Below are positions 6,639 through 13,641 of a stretch of DNA of 15,630 nucleotides, piece by piece. Both the position numbers and the translations under genes were made by a program. The stretch is from the NCBI GenBank assembly GCA_046483385.1, contig JAWODG010000142.1, forward strand, positions 1 through 15,630. Direction: 5' to 3'. The notes under the pieces are model-generated. The model worked only from the letters and a program-made list of their open reading frames with translations. It ran no database searches and was not told the DNA's origin. The DNA comes from B1Sed10-231 sp046483385. GTDB lineage: Bacteria; Planctomycetota; Brocadiia; SM23-32. Positions within the stretch are counted from its first letter, which is position 1, and every line of letters begins with the position of its first letter.

Positions 6639-6932
6639 TGGAGGGCGGCGTGCAGCGCAGCGGAGCGCCGCTTTCCATTGACCGAGGCCTGGGAAGACGC
6701 CACGAGATGCTTGGGAAACAGCCGTTGCCCGGGAACTCAAGAGCGGTGCTCCTTCCGCCATTCGGCGGACTCCACACCGCACTCCAAAGAGCTTCGCTCA
6801 GGTCGTCCCTATGTGCTCGCCGGGGCGGCGCACGAGGCGCTCGACCGGCAGGCCCCCGGATAAGAGAGGCCAGGGCGTTCGCAGTGGCCGAACTGTGGAT
6901 GAAGACGAAAGCTGAACCCTGGCCTGCGTGAC
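6639..6932. repeat. Dispersed repeat copy A (TIR-flanked core plus conserved right flank)
   Basis: The 479 bases between 6539 and 7017 hold no gene I can support. They do hold a core at 6639-6786 with terminal inverted repeats: TGGAGGGCGGCGTGCAG at 6639-6655, and at 6770-6786 a complement reading TGGAGTGCGGTGTGGAG, 14 of 17 matching. The next ~145 bases resemble the sequence after the second core near 9803-10094, sharing CCGCACTCCAA, a CGCACGAG...CGCTCG stretch, and TGGCCG..ACTG followed by (A/G)TGAAGAC. Total lengths are 294 and 292 bases. This is a MITE-like family without coding capacity. Confidence 0.55.
6755..6772. repeat. REP-like palindrome, copy 1
   Basis: CCGCCATTCGGCGGACTC: a five-base-pair stem with a four-base loop and a trailing ACTC. 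It recurs with one mismatch at 13536-13553 and three mismatches at 13463-13480. All three are intergenic. Confidence 0.6.
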
Positions 6933-7017
6933 AATGCTGCTGCGCCAGGCTGTTGGAGCGTCCGAGGCGTGTGGCAGAGCGAACATTTAACGATTCGTAA
7001 CCCGAAAGGCGGCAAAG

Positions 7018-8853
7018 GTGATAATCACAATTGCAAGCGGCAAGGGCGGCACGGGCAAGACCACCCTGGCCGTGAATCTGGCGGCGGTGCTGGGGCGCAG
7101 CGACGAGGTGCACCGGCCCGTCCGCCTGCTGGACTGCGACGTTGAGGAGCCGAACGACCACCTGTTCGTGCGGCCCGAGTTCGACCTGACAGAAGAGGTC
7201 GAGGTGCTCAAGCCCGTCTGGAACGAGGGCCTCTGCACCGGCTGCGGCAAGTGCGGCGAAATCTGCAACTACAACGCCATCGCCGTGGTCAAGGGCCGGG
7301 TGCTGATGTTCCCCGAGCTGTGCCACGCCTGCGGGGCGTGCAGCTACATCTGCCCGGAAGGCGCCATGACCGAATCGCCGGCCGTCATCGGGCAGGTGCA
7401 GGTGGCGCGGGACAACCCGGAGTTCTCCTTCGGACACGGCATGCTCAACGTGGGCGAGGCCCTTGCGCCGGAGGTGGTAGCCGGCGTCAAGCGCCACGTG
7501 CTGCCGGACGGGCTGACTATCATCGACGCCTCCCCCGGCACCGCCTGTCCCGTCGTGGAGGCCGTGGACGGCGCCGACGTCGCCGTGCTGGTGACCGAGC
7601 CGACGCCGTTCGGGCTGAACGACCTGAAGCTTGCCCTCGGGCTCAGCCTGAAGGTGGGCGTCCCCACCGGCATCGTGGTGAACCGTTCCGACGGCACCGA
7701 CGAGATCATCGAGGCATACGCCGAACAGACCGGCGTGCCGATCATCGGGCGCATCCCCTTCCGGCGCGAGTTCGCCGAGACGTATTCCCGCGGCGACCTG
7801 CTGCTGGACCACCACCCCGAGCTGCCGCCCCTGATGATGGACATCTATAGGAGGGCCTGTGACGTCGCCGCCGGCCCCGCTCAGCCGGTGCCCGAGGACC
7901 AGTTAAGACTGCCGGTCACCGAGGACCAACCCGAAGAGGGCAGGGGGCCGAGCGGATCCTTCCACGAGATGACGGTCATCAGCGGCAAGGGCGGCACGGG
8001 CAAGACCACCGTCACCGGTTCGCTGGCGGCCCTCATCGAGGACAAGGTGCTGGCCGACTGCGACGTGGACGCCGCCGACCTGCACCTGCTGTTGGAACCG
8101 GAGGTGCAGCGCGTGGAGGACTTCCGCGGCGGCTACCAGGCGGAGATACGCCCCGACGACTGCGTCGCGTGCGGGCGCTGCGCCGAGCTTTGCCACTTCG
8201 ATGCCATCGAGCCGGTGTACGAGGAGGGCGAGGAGGAACCGTCCCATTACCGGGTGAACGACTTCGCCTGTGAGGGCTGCGGCCTCTGCGGGCACGTCTG
8301 CCCCGTGGATGCCATCGATATGGAGCAGGCCGTCACCGGCCAGAGCTTCATATCGGAGAGCCGCTACGGGCCCATGGCGCACGCGCGGCTGGGCATAGCG
8401 GAGGAGAACTCCGGCAAGCTCGTGACCCGCGTGCGGAACCGGGCGGCGGGGCTGGTCGGGCCGGCCGGCGCGGACAGGATACTGGGCGACGGCTCCCCGG
8501 GTACCGGCTGCCCGGTCATCGCCTCAATCAGCGGAGTGGACGCGGCGCTGATAGTCACCGAGCCGACCGTCTCCGGGGTGCACGATCTGGAGCGAGTGCT
8601 GCAATTGACAAAGCACTTCGGTGTCCGCGCTTTCATCTGCATCAACAAGTGCGATCTCAACGCGGAGCAGGCGGCCCGCATTCGCCATATCGCGGCGACG
8701 GCCGACGCCGAACTTGTGGGCGAGATACCGTTCGACGAACAGGTGAACGAAGCGCTGATGGAAGGGAAGACTGTGGTGGAAGCCGGGGACGGCCCGGCGG
8801 CGCGCGCCATACGCCAACTGGCCGACCGGCTGCCGGCCTCCGTGCAGGCTTGA
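7018..8853 (+). CDS. Tandem fusion of two MinD-like ATPases with inserted ferredoxins
   Basis: The 611-residue protein is two homologous halves. Half one (1-290) has Walker A GKGGTGKTT (8-16), LLDCDVEEPN, and a ferredoxin insert with C73, C76, C79, C83 and C102, C105, C108, C112; ASPGTACPVVEAVDGAD follows. Half two (318-611) repeats this: GKGGTGKTT (323-331), LADCDVDAAD, cysteines 382, 385, 388, 392 and 418, 421, 424, 428, then GSPGTGCPVIASISGVD. An acidic, Pro-rich linker (about 291-317) joins them. In related clusters, including the ORP set, these are usually two neighbouring genes, so this looks like a gene fusion enforcing a 1:1 heterodimer. Predicted role: ATP-driven redox or assembly step for a metal cluster, with up to four [4Fe-4S] clusters per chain. 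The start is GTG at 7018, giving MIITIASGKGG, with GAAAGGCGG upstream. Confidence 0.92.
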   Translation: MIITIASGKGGTGKTTLAVNLAAVLGRSDEVHRPVRLLDCDVEEPNDHLFVRPEFDLTEEVEVLKPVWNEGLCTGCGKCGEICNYNAIAVVKGRVLMFPELCHACGACSYICPEGAMTESPAVIGQVQVARDNPEFSFGHGMLNVGEALAPEVVAGVKRHVLPDGLTIIDASPGTACPVVEAVDGADVAVLVTEPTPFGLNDLKLALGLSLKVGVPTGIVVNRSDGTDEIIEAYAEQTGVPIIGRIPFRREFAETYSRGDLLLDHHPELPPLMMDIYRRACDVAAGPAQPVPEDQLRLPVTEDQPEEGRGPSGSFHEMTVISGKGGTGKTTVTGSLAALIEDKVLADCDVDAADLHLLLEPEVQRVEDFRGGYQAEIRPDDCVACGRCAELCHFDAIEPVYEEGEEEPSHYRVNDFACEGCGLCGHVCPVDAIDMEQAVTGQSFISESRYGPMAHARLGIAEENSGKLVTRVRNRAAGLVGPAGADRILGDGSPGTGCPVIASISGVDAALIVTEPTVSGVHDLERVLQLTKHFGVRAFICINKCDLNAEQAARIRHIAATADAELVGEIPFDEQVNEALMEGKTVVEAGDGPAARAIRQLADRLPASVQA

Positions 8854-8892
8854 CTCCGACGCAGACCGAACTCGCAACGTCAGGGGATGAAC

Positions 8893-9150
8893 ATGCCCAC
8901 CTACGAATATGAGTGTTTGGAGACGGGAAGGCGGTTCGAGACGCGTCAGAAGATGAGCGACGAGCCCCTTGAGCAGTGCCCGAAGTGCAACGGCCCGGTG
9001 CGCCGTCTCATCAGCGGCGGTGGGGGCGTTCTGTTCAAGGGGAAGGGCTTTTACGCGACCGACTACGGCGGGTCCACGCCCCGCTGCGGGCGGAACACGC
9101 GCTGCTGCGGCCGGGACGAGCCCTGCGGCAGCCCCCCGTGCGAGTCCTGA
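8893..9150 (+). CDS. FmdB-like zinc-ribbon protein, variant Cys pattern
   Basis: The 85-residue product begins MPTYEYEC, the FmdB family hallmark, followed by CPKC (C29, C32) and a VRRLISGGGGVLFKGKGFYATDY segment typical of the family. Normally the first knuckle is CxxC; here C8 is followed by L-E-T, so the second Cys is missing. The C-terminus is unusually Cys-rich (C65, C71, C72, C78, C83), which might supply the missing ligand. FmdB-type proteins are small putative regulators or metal-binding adaptors of uncertain function. The ATG at 8893 is preferred to 8887 because of the family start and an AGGGG site seven bases before it. It follows the fused ATPase by 39 bases and is probably the last operon gene. 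Confidence 0.85.
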   Translation: MPTYEYECLETGRRFETRQKMSDEPLEQCPKCNGPVRRLISGGGGVLFKGKGFYATDYGGSTPRCGRNTRCCGRDEPCGSPPCES

Positions 9151-9167
9151 GTCCCGCCGCAGTCCGA

Positions 9168-9377
9168 CTACTCCTTGCGACTCAGATCCAGCTTGCCGAT
9201 CGCGTCAGCCGTGTTGTTGCCCATCTTCTTACCCGTTTTCACGATCTCGCCGACGCTGGTGCCCTTCTTCCGCCGCGTGCTGCGCTGCAATTGCCGCAAC
9301 GGCTCGTCGTCCACGAGCAGCGTATATATGATCGCCCCGACCAGAGCGAGAATCACAAGAAACACGAGATTTTTCAT
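9168..9377 (-). CDS. Small single-pass membrane protein
   Basis: The 69-residue product starts with one hydrophobic helix, MKNLVFLVILALVGAIIYTL, then a basic, soluble tail (QRSTRRKK, then KTGKKMGNNTADAIGKLDL). It looks like an N-terminally anchored inner-membrane peptide with a cytoplasmic or periplasmic tail. AGGGAG lies about six bases upstream of the ATG. It is convergent with the FmdB-like gene, their stops 17 bases apart. No family is recognized. It is kept as real because it has a clean start signal and a well-formed anchor, but small size leaves doubt. Confidence 0.65.
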   Translation of the reverse strand: MKNLVFLVILALVGAIIYTLLVDDEPLRQLQRSTRRKKGTSVGEIVKTGKKMGNNTADAIGKLDLSRKE

Positions 9378-9802
9378 CTACGGCTCCCTGTCGCCCGAGA
9401 TATCCGCTCAGAATGTGACACGAGCAAGATGGGACAAGAGCCGCAATCCGCGTTCCCATCGGCCGGAGAAGTAATCGCCCCGGCAGTACGACCTTGTCTT
9501 TACCCACATCTTTCCGGTTTGGAGTTGTGGCGCTGATTCGATACGTAAGCGATATAACACATAGTAAAATAAGGACATATGCACGTCGTGGTGCAACGGA
9601 ACGGCCGGCGGATATCTGTGACGGATGTGCCCTCCCCGGTGGTCTGCGGACCGAGGGGATACTACTCGGTTCCGGCAACCGGAGAATCGGCTGGGGGAGG
9701 CTGCTCGAGACTGTGGTCGGCAGACTGTGGTCTGCAGACTGTGGTCTGTAGAAGCGCCTGACCGATTCCGGTTGCTTGTCGGGTCCCCCTGCCGGCCGGC
9801 CC
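9378..9802. other. Intergenic region, left part, no supported gene
   Basis: This is the left part of an 887-base stretch without a gene. It has an AT-rich island near 9535-9580 (with TAAAAT and TATAAC) standing out from the GC-rich surroundings, and a 14-base tandem repeat described separately. A short open frame from 9579 with a purine-rich AAGGA before it was considered and not kept. Confidence 0.5.
9708..9749. repeat. 14-base tandem repeat, three units
   Basis: AGACTGTGGTCGGC, AGACTGTGGTCTGC and AGACTGTGGTCTGT follow each other without a gap, then AGA. Units one and two differ by one base; so do units two and three. Junctions create CTGCAG palindromes. Function unknown. Confidence 0.9.
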
Positions 9803-10094
9803 TGGAGTGCGGTGGCTTGCCGCCGCCTTGTTGTTGCGGGGCTTGTCCGCCTCAGGCGGGCTTGCCCCGCCGCCGTGACGTCTTATCTGGAAACCGGATA
9901 ATGCGTATCCGCTGCCGGCAAGCCGGCAGGATTGAGGGCGGTGCCAAGGCCCCGCACTCCAAGGAAGGGCCGCTCCGTCGTCTTCGCGGTCTACCTGGAC
10001 TGGGGCGCACGAGTCGCTCGGACTGGCGGGCTCTGGTGCGGGGTCCAGAGCCGTTGGCCGTGACTGAAATGCGGGTGAAGACAAGGCAGTACGA
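9803..10094. repeat. Dispersed repeat copy B (TIR-flanked core plus conserved right flank)
   Basis: The core at 9803-9961 has 25-base terminal inverted repeats (9803-9827 against 9937-9961, 21 of 25 matching, both starting TGGAGTGCGG). Inside are two hairpins: a nested one, GCGGGGC at 9836-9842 with GCCCCGC at 9864-9870 enclosing CCGCCTCAGGCGG, and CTGCCGGC-AA-GCCGGCAG at 9912-9929. The right flank to about 10094 matches copy A. No open frame is conserved between the copies. Confidence 0.6.
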
Positions 10095-10264
10095 CGGGGG
10101 CGTAGGGCTTTGCCACGAAGGTTGCCCGCCCGCAGCAGGAATACGAGGAAAGGCCAGGAAGAACGCACAGGCAGCGATGGCCCGGCGTGCAGAGAAAGAG
10201 CCCTGCGAACTCGCCGGCCATTCATAATTCGTGATTCCGAATTCACAGTTGGCGTTTCTGCCGC
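10095..10264. other. Intergenic tail before the sulfatase stop
   Basis: No gene or terminator is evident. Around 10220-10250 an AT-rich patch repeats ATTC-containing words (CATAATTCGTGATTCCGAATTC), of a kind often seen in dispersed intergenic repeats; I cannot define an element. Confidence 0.35.
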
Positions 10265-11737
10265 TCACAGCTCCGGCAGGACGACCCCATCCCCCGTCTG
10301 CTGCTGCCAGGCGCGGATGCGGTCGGCCAGGCGTCGCATGCGCGGCTGCAGCCCATTGTCCGCGGCCAGGTTGCGCGTCTCGCCGGGGTCTTCGTTCAGG
10401 TTGTAGAGTTCGTGGTCGCCCCGCTGGCTCCAGTTCATCTTCCATCCGTCGGGCGTCACGACGGTGCGAACCGGGTCTGTGGCCGCTTCCTCGGCCTCTG
10501 CCATGCTGGCAATCTCGGCCAATGGTTCGGGCAGTTCGTCCTCACCAAGTGCGCGGCCCAGGCCGCTGGCGTTGCGGCCGTTCCACTCGATGAACACGTC
10601 CTCCTGCGGCGGCATCGCCCCCTCCTCGATAGCTCCGCAGAGACTGTGGCCCTCCAGGTGGTCCGGCGAGCTATGCCGCATCAGGTCCAGCAGCGTCGGC
10701 ACCAGGTCCACCTGGCTGACGGGATGAGGAACCCGCAGAGCGGCATTCTGCCCGGGGAGGCGCAGCAGCAGGGGCACCCTGACCGCTTCCTCGAACATCA
10801 CGCACTTGGCCAGAAGCTGATGGCTGCCCATCATGTCGCCGTGGTCGGAGGTGTAAACCACGATGGTGTTTTCGTCCAGCCCGCAGTCCTCCAGCGTGGC
10901 CAGGATCTCCCCTACGTATGTGTCCACCAGGCTGCAGAGGCCCCAGTAGTTGGCGATAAGCCGTCGCCAGTCGGCCTCCGTCTTCAGTGGCAGTCCGCTG
11001 TGGCCGTAGATCGGGTAGCAGCGCTGCATCAGGCGGGCCAGCAGGGGCTGATCCTCGGTCGGGACCGACTCGAAGTTGTCCGGCAGCTTCACCTCGGACG
11101 GGTCATGCTGGTCGTCCCGCGGGCCGAAGAACGGCATGTGGGGTTCCAGGAAGTTGACGTAGGCCACCCAGGGTCGGTCGCGGTTCTCGCGGATGAATCG
11201 GGACGTCTCCTGCGCCAGGAACGCCGGTTTGCTGTACTGCTCCGGCAGCCGCGCCGCCTGCCCCCGGCCGAAGACGGTGCCACTCTCCGGCTCGAAGCCG
11301 TTTTCCACCAGGAAATGATGGTAGGACGAACGAGCGTCGCGGTCGCGTCCCTCGCTGTAGTGGGGGATGTACATGTCCTCGATGCTGACCCACTCTTCGA
11401 AGCCGTGCTGGGCGAAGATCTCGTCGCCCAGGTGCCACTTGCCGAAGTAGCCGGTGGCGTATTCACCCTCCGGAAGCATCTCCGGCAGGCACGGCACGTC
11501 GTCGGGCAGGGGGACGTTGTTCTCCACGCACCCGCTCGTGTGGGGATAGAGCCCCGTCATGATGGTGGAGCGGGACGGGGTGCAGACGGGCTGGGTGACG
11601 TAGGCGTTCTCGAACACGGTGCTCTCACGCGCCAGGCGGTTCAGGTTGGGCGTCTGGATGCGCTCATTGCCGTAAGCCGCCATGGTGTCGGCGCGCTGCT
11701 CGTCGGTGAACAGAAACAACAGGTTGGTTTCGGTCAT
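10265..11737 (-). CDS. Type I (formylglycine) sulfatase
   Basis: The 490-residue protein is a sulfatase of the alkaline-phosphatase superfamily (PF00884). Visible motifs: LFLFTDEQRADT (first metal-binding Asp at D12), VCTPSRSTIMTG (51-62) with C52 as the residue converted to formylglycine in the C-x-P-S-R signature, GYFGKWHLG (96-104), SDHGDMMG (297-304, metal ligands D298 and H299) and a C-terminal YNLNEDPGETRNL. It hydrolyses sulfate esters; the substrate is not predictable. Length is typical. There is no signal peptide, so it appears cytoplasmic, unlike many polysaccharide sulfatases. The Cys-type active site needs a maturase (anSME or FGE) encoded elsewhere. AGGAAGG precedes the ATG. It lies 104 bases after the Nudix-eIF2B gene on the same strand and might share its transcript. 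Confidence 0.93.
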   Translation of the reverse strand: MTETNLLFLFTDEQRADTMAAYGNERIQTPNLNRLARESTVFENAYVTQPVCTPSRSTIMTGLYPHTSGCVENNVPLPDDVPCLPEMLPEGEYATGYFGKWHLGDEIFAQHGFEEWVSIEDMYIPHYSEGRDRDARSSYHHFLVENGFEPESGTVFGRGQAARLPEQYSKPAFLAQETSRFIRENRDRPWVAYVNFLEPHMPFFGPRDDQHDPSEVKLPDNFESVPTEDQPLLARLMQRCYPIYGHSGLPLKTEADWRRLIANYWGLCSLVDTYVGEILATLEDCGLDENTIVVYTSDHGDMMGSHQLLAKCVMFEEAVRVPLLLRLPGQNAALRVPHPVSQVDLVPTLLDLMRHSSPDHLEGHSLCGAIEEGAMPPQEDVFIEWNGRNASGLGRALGEDELPEPLAEIASMAEAEEAATDPVRTVVTPDGWKMNWSQRGDHELYNLNEDPGETRNLAADNGLQPRMRRLADRIRAWQQQTGDGVVLPEL

Positions 11738-11841
11738 TTGTACGCCTTCCTGGGCATGGGTCGGTGTGCGTGCTTCAGGACCGTAATCTTACAGGTCGGA
11801 CGCGCTGGCGCAAAGAGTGGAGCCATCCGAGACGTGCGCGA

Positions 11842-13140
11842 CTATGAGAGGGAATCCCGGGCCTCCTTCAGACGCAGGGCGCGGTTGTTCGGGGCGTCCG
11901 GGCGGGTGAGGCCGTGTTCGGTTACTATCTCGTCGATGAGGTCGGCGGGAACGGTTTCGAAATAGACGTTGTGAGTGTCCACGCCCGGGATGGACTCGCC
12001 CAGCTCCGCGGGGTCCATCTGCTCCATCTCGGGTTCATGCCCGGTGGGCAGGACCTTGCTCTCGGACGCTGCGGCCAGCGTGCGGCCGGCACCCCGGGCC
12101 GCGGCGCAGCAGAGGGCGAACGTTCCGACCTTGTTCACGACGCCCCCGTCCGGCAGTAGCGAGTCCGCCCCGGTCAGCACGAGGTCGGCGTCTTGGGCGG
12201 TGCGCGCGGCGACGGCGTCGGTGACGAGCTCGGTCTCGATGCCGAAGGATGCCGCCAGCTCCGCCGTGCGGCGGCCCTCGCAGGCGGGTCGGGACTCGGC
12301 CACGGTCAGCCGTCCGACTCTTTCGGCCGCTTCCCGCAGGGTGGCCAGCACGGAGAACGAGTAGCTGAGGGTCACCACGTGCGCGCCGTCGGGTATGCGT
12401 TCGGCGGCCGCCTCCGCCGCGCGGAGTGCCGCCTGCTCCCGCTCGGCTACCAGTTCCTCCAGTTTCTCCACCAGTCGTTCGGGGGCGTCGTTTCCTGAGG
12501 CGAGATTCCAGGCGTCCAGGCCGGCGGCCACGACGGGCGCCATGCTGGGCCGCAGGGACAACGCCCTCCGGCAAGCCTTCCGGAAATGTCGGCGCCAATC
12601 ACCACCCTGGCATAGCTCCTCCGCCGCCCGCCTCAAGCCCATGAGTGTCCAGACGCCCAACTCGTCGGCACCGTGGTCGCGGTCCTCCCGCACGCGCTCG
12701 AATATCCAGTCCGGCTCGGGTCGGCCGTCGTGCCGGTCGGCCGACTCCCACGCCTCGGCCAGCTTGGGGACGGTTTCCAGGTGAGGGATGCGCTCAGGCT
12801 CGACCCAGTCGAACCGGATGTGTTCCCAGTCACGCCGGACGCGCTCGGGGGCGTCGCAGCGAAAGCGATAGGGGTGGACGACCCAGACGGTGCCCAGGTC
12901 CCAATCAGTGAAGCGCACCGGCCAGCCCTCGGAACGGAGCTGGACGTCCGAGCGCATGAGCCCCGCTTCCTCTTCTATCTCGCGGTAGGCCTGCTCGAGC
13001 GGCCCGGCCTCCTCGACGGAACCGCTGATACCGGCCCAATGGCCGGGGTAGGTATGCACGTCCTCGCTGCGCTCGCCCAGCAGCACGCGCCCGTCGTCGT
13101 CGCGGACAAGGAAGCAGGTGACTACGTGGCGTAGTTGCAT
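11842..13140 (-). CDS. Nudix hydrolase fused to eIF2B-alpha-like domain
   Basis: The 432-residue protein joins two domains. Residues 1-120 are a Nudix hydrolase with the box GSVEEAGPLEQAYREIEEEA, then GL (40-61); the REIEEEAGL core is intact but the spacing from the first Gly to Arg is one residue shorter than the classical box. Residues about 150-425 resemble the eIF2B alpha/beta/delta Rossmann domain, related to ribose-1,5-bisphosphate isomerase and MtnA: AESRPACEGRRTAELA (281-296) and TGADSLLPDGGVVNKVGT (323-340). I recall the same architecture in haloarchaea. It is unlikely to act in translation initiation in a bacterium; a sugar-phosphate or nucleotide-derivative salvage role is more plausible. 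CAGGGAAG lies about nine bases before the ATG. High confidence in both domains, low in substrate. Confidence 0.88.
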   Translation of the reverse strand: MQLRHVVTCFLVRDDDGRVLLGERSEDVHTYPGHWAGISGSVEEAGPLEQAYREIEEEAGLMRSDVQLRSEGWPVRFTDWDLGTVWVVHPYRFRCDAPERVRRDWEHIRFDWVEPERIPHLETVPKLAEAWESADRHDGRPEPDWIFERVREDRDHGADELGVWTLMGLRRAAEELCQGGDWRRHFRKACRRALSLRPSMAPVVAAGLDAWNLASGNDAPERLVEKLEELVAEREQAALRAAEAAAERIPDGAHVVTLSYSFSVLATLREAAERVGRLTVAESRPACEGRRTAELAASFGIETELVTDAVAARTAQDADLVLTGADSLLPDGGVVNKVGTFALCCAAARGAGRTLAAASESKVLPTGHEPEMEQMDPAELGESIPGVDTHNVYFETVPADLIDEIVTEHGLTRPDAPNNRALRLKEARDSLS

Positions 13141-13197
13141 GGTGTCGGTCTTCCCTGTTCTGGATCAGGTCGGCTGGAGGGTGGACACTACCTGCTC

Positions 13198-13261
13198 CCC
13201 CTGGTCCCAGGGGTATCTCCACGCACCTCTCGTTCTCACCTGCCCTAACCGGGACCAGGGG
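13198..13261. repeat. Long-range inverted repeat with nested hairpin
   Basis: CCCCTGGTCCC (13198-13208) is the exact complement of GGGACCAGGGG (13251-13261), leaving a 42-base loop. The left arm can alternatively form a local hairpin, CCCCTGG-TC-CCAGGGG (13198-13213). It lies 58 bases upstream of the Nudix-eIF2B start. Mutually exclusive folds are possible, but a repeat remnant is as likely as regulation. Confidence 0.6.
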
Positions 13262-13263
13262 AT

Positions 13264-13293
13264 GTCATGCTGAGGCCAGTCTTACGGCTGGCC
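13264..13293. repeat. GTCAT-type repeat end with hairpin
   Basis: GTCATGCTGAGGCCAGTC (13264-13281) matches 16 of 18 bases of the start of the element at 13642. GGCCAGTC and GGCTGGCC (13274-13293) pair around TTAC with one wobble. It looks like a decayed copy of the same repeat end. Confidence 0.5.
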
Positions 13294-13462
13294 GAAGTTT
13301 ACGCGCCTCCGGCGTGCGTCTCCGACCCTGTGTGTAGTGAAGCGCGGGGGCTGCACCGCGGTTCGGAAAGCGTGGGGACGCAGTCGTTCCCTCGTGTTCG
13401 CTTGCTCTGAGCAGGGCCGAAGGGCGCCCTACTCGCCGTCTTGGGCATACGCGATGTGCCGC

Positions 13463-13480
13463 CCGCCGTGCGGCGGGCTC
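13463..13480. repeat. REP-like palindrome, copy 2
   Basis: CCGCCGTGCGGCGGGCTC; with the preceding GC it forms a longer stem (GCCCGCCG and CGGCGGGC). It matches the copy at 13536 at 15 of 18 bases. Confidence 0.55.
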
Positions 13481-13535
13481 GATCCGCTATCCGGCAGGTT
13501 CACCCGGACTCACCTCCGGGGCTAACACCTGTCGT

Positions 13536-13553
13536 CCGCCATACGGCGGACTC
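13536..13553. repeat. REP-like palindrome, copy 3
   Basis: CCGCCATACGGCGGACTC; extended by GT before and AC within, it forms GTCCGCC/GGCGGAC. It differs from the copy at 6755 by one base. Confidence 0.6.
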
Positions 13554-13641
13554 TCCCGGCTCTTAATGCTACTTTGTCAACTCGACTCTGGATCTACTAT
13601 TTTCTCGTCATGCCCGCACAACAGTCGTGTGACTTACATTT

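Larger units (their letters stand above)
13294..13641. other. Gene-free region with REP-like palindromes
   Basis: No gene is supported in these bases. Two palindromes, at 13463-13480 and 13536-13553, are listed separately. Short open frames here show biased, repeat-like composition and no recognizable start signals. Confidence 0.45.

Noticed and set aside
6539..7017. tRNA or known riboswitch in the gap
   Set aside because: No T-loop GGTTCGA-type box in a cloverleaf setting and no recognizable riboswitch core was found; the hairpins belong to the dispersed repeat.
5953..7815. 620-codon minus-strand open frame
   Set aside because: It runs opposite the Mrp, NifX-like and fused ATPase genes and across the repeat gap. 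The sense-strand genes have intact motifs; this is a GC-driven shadow.
9579..9761. Short open frame MHVVVQRNGRRISVTDV after an AT-rich island
   Set aside because: An AAGGA lies only three bases before the ATG, the last third is read through the 14-base tandem repeat, and no family is recognizable.
10412..11965. 517-codon plus-strand open frame
   Set aside because: It is antisense to the sulfatase and the end of the Nudix-eIF2B gene, both of which carry conserved catalytic motifs. Its translation is not protein-like.
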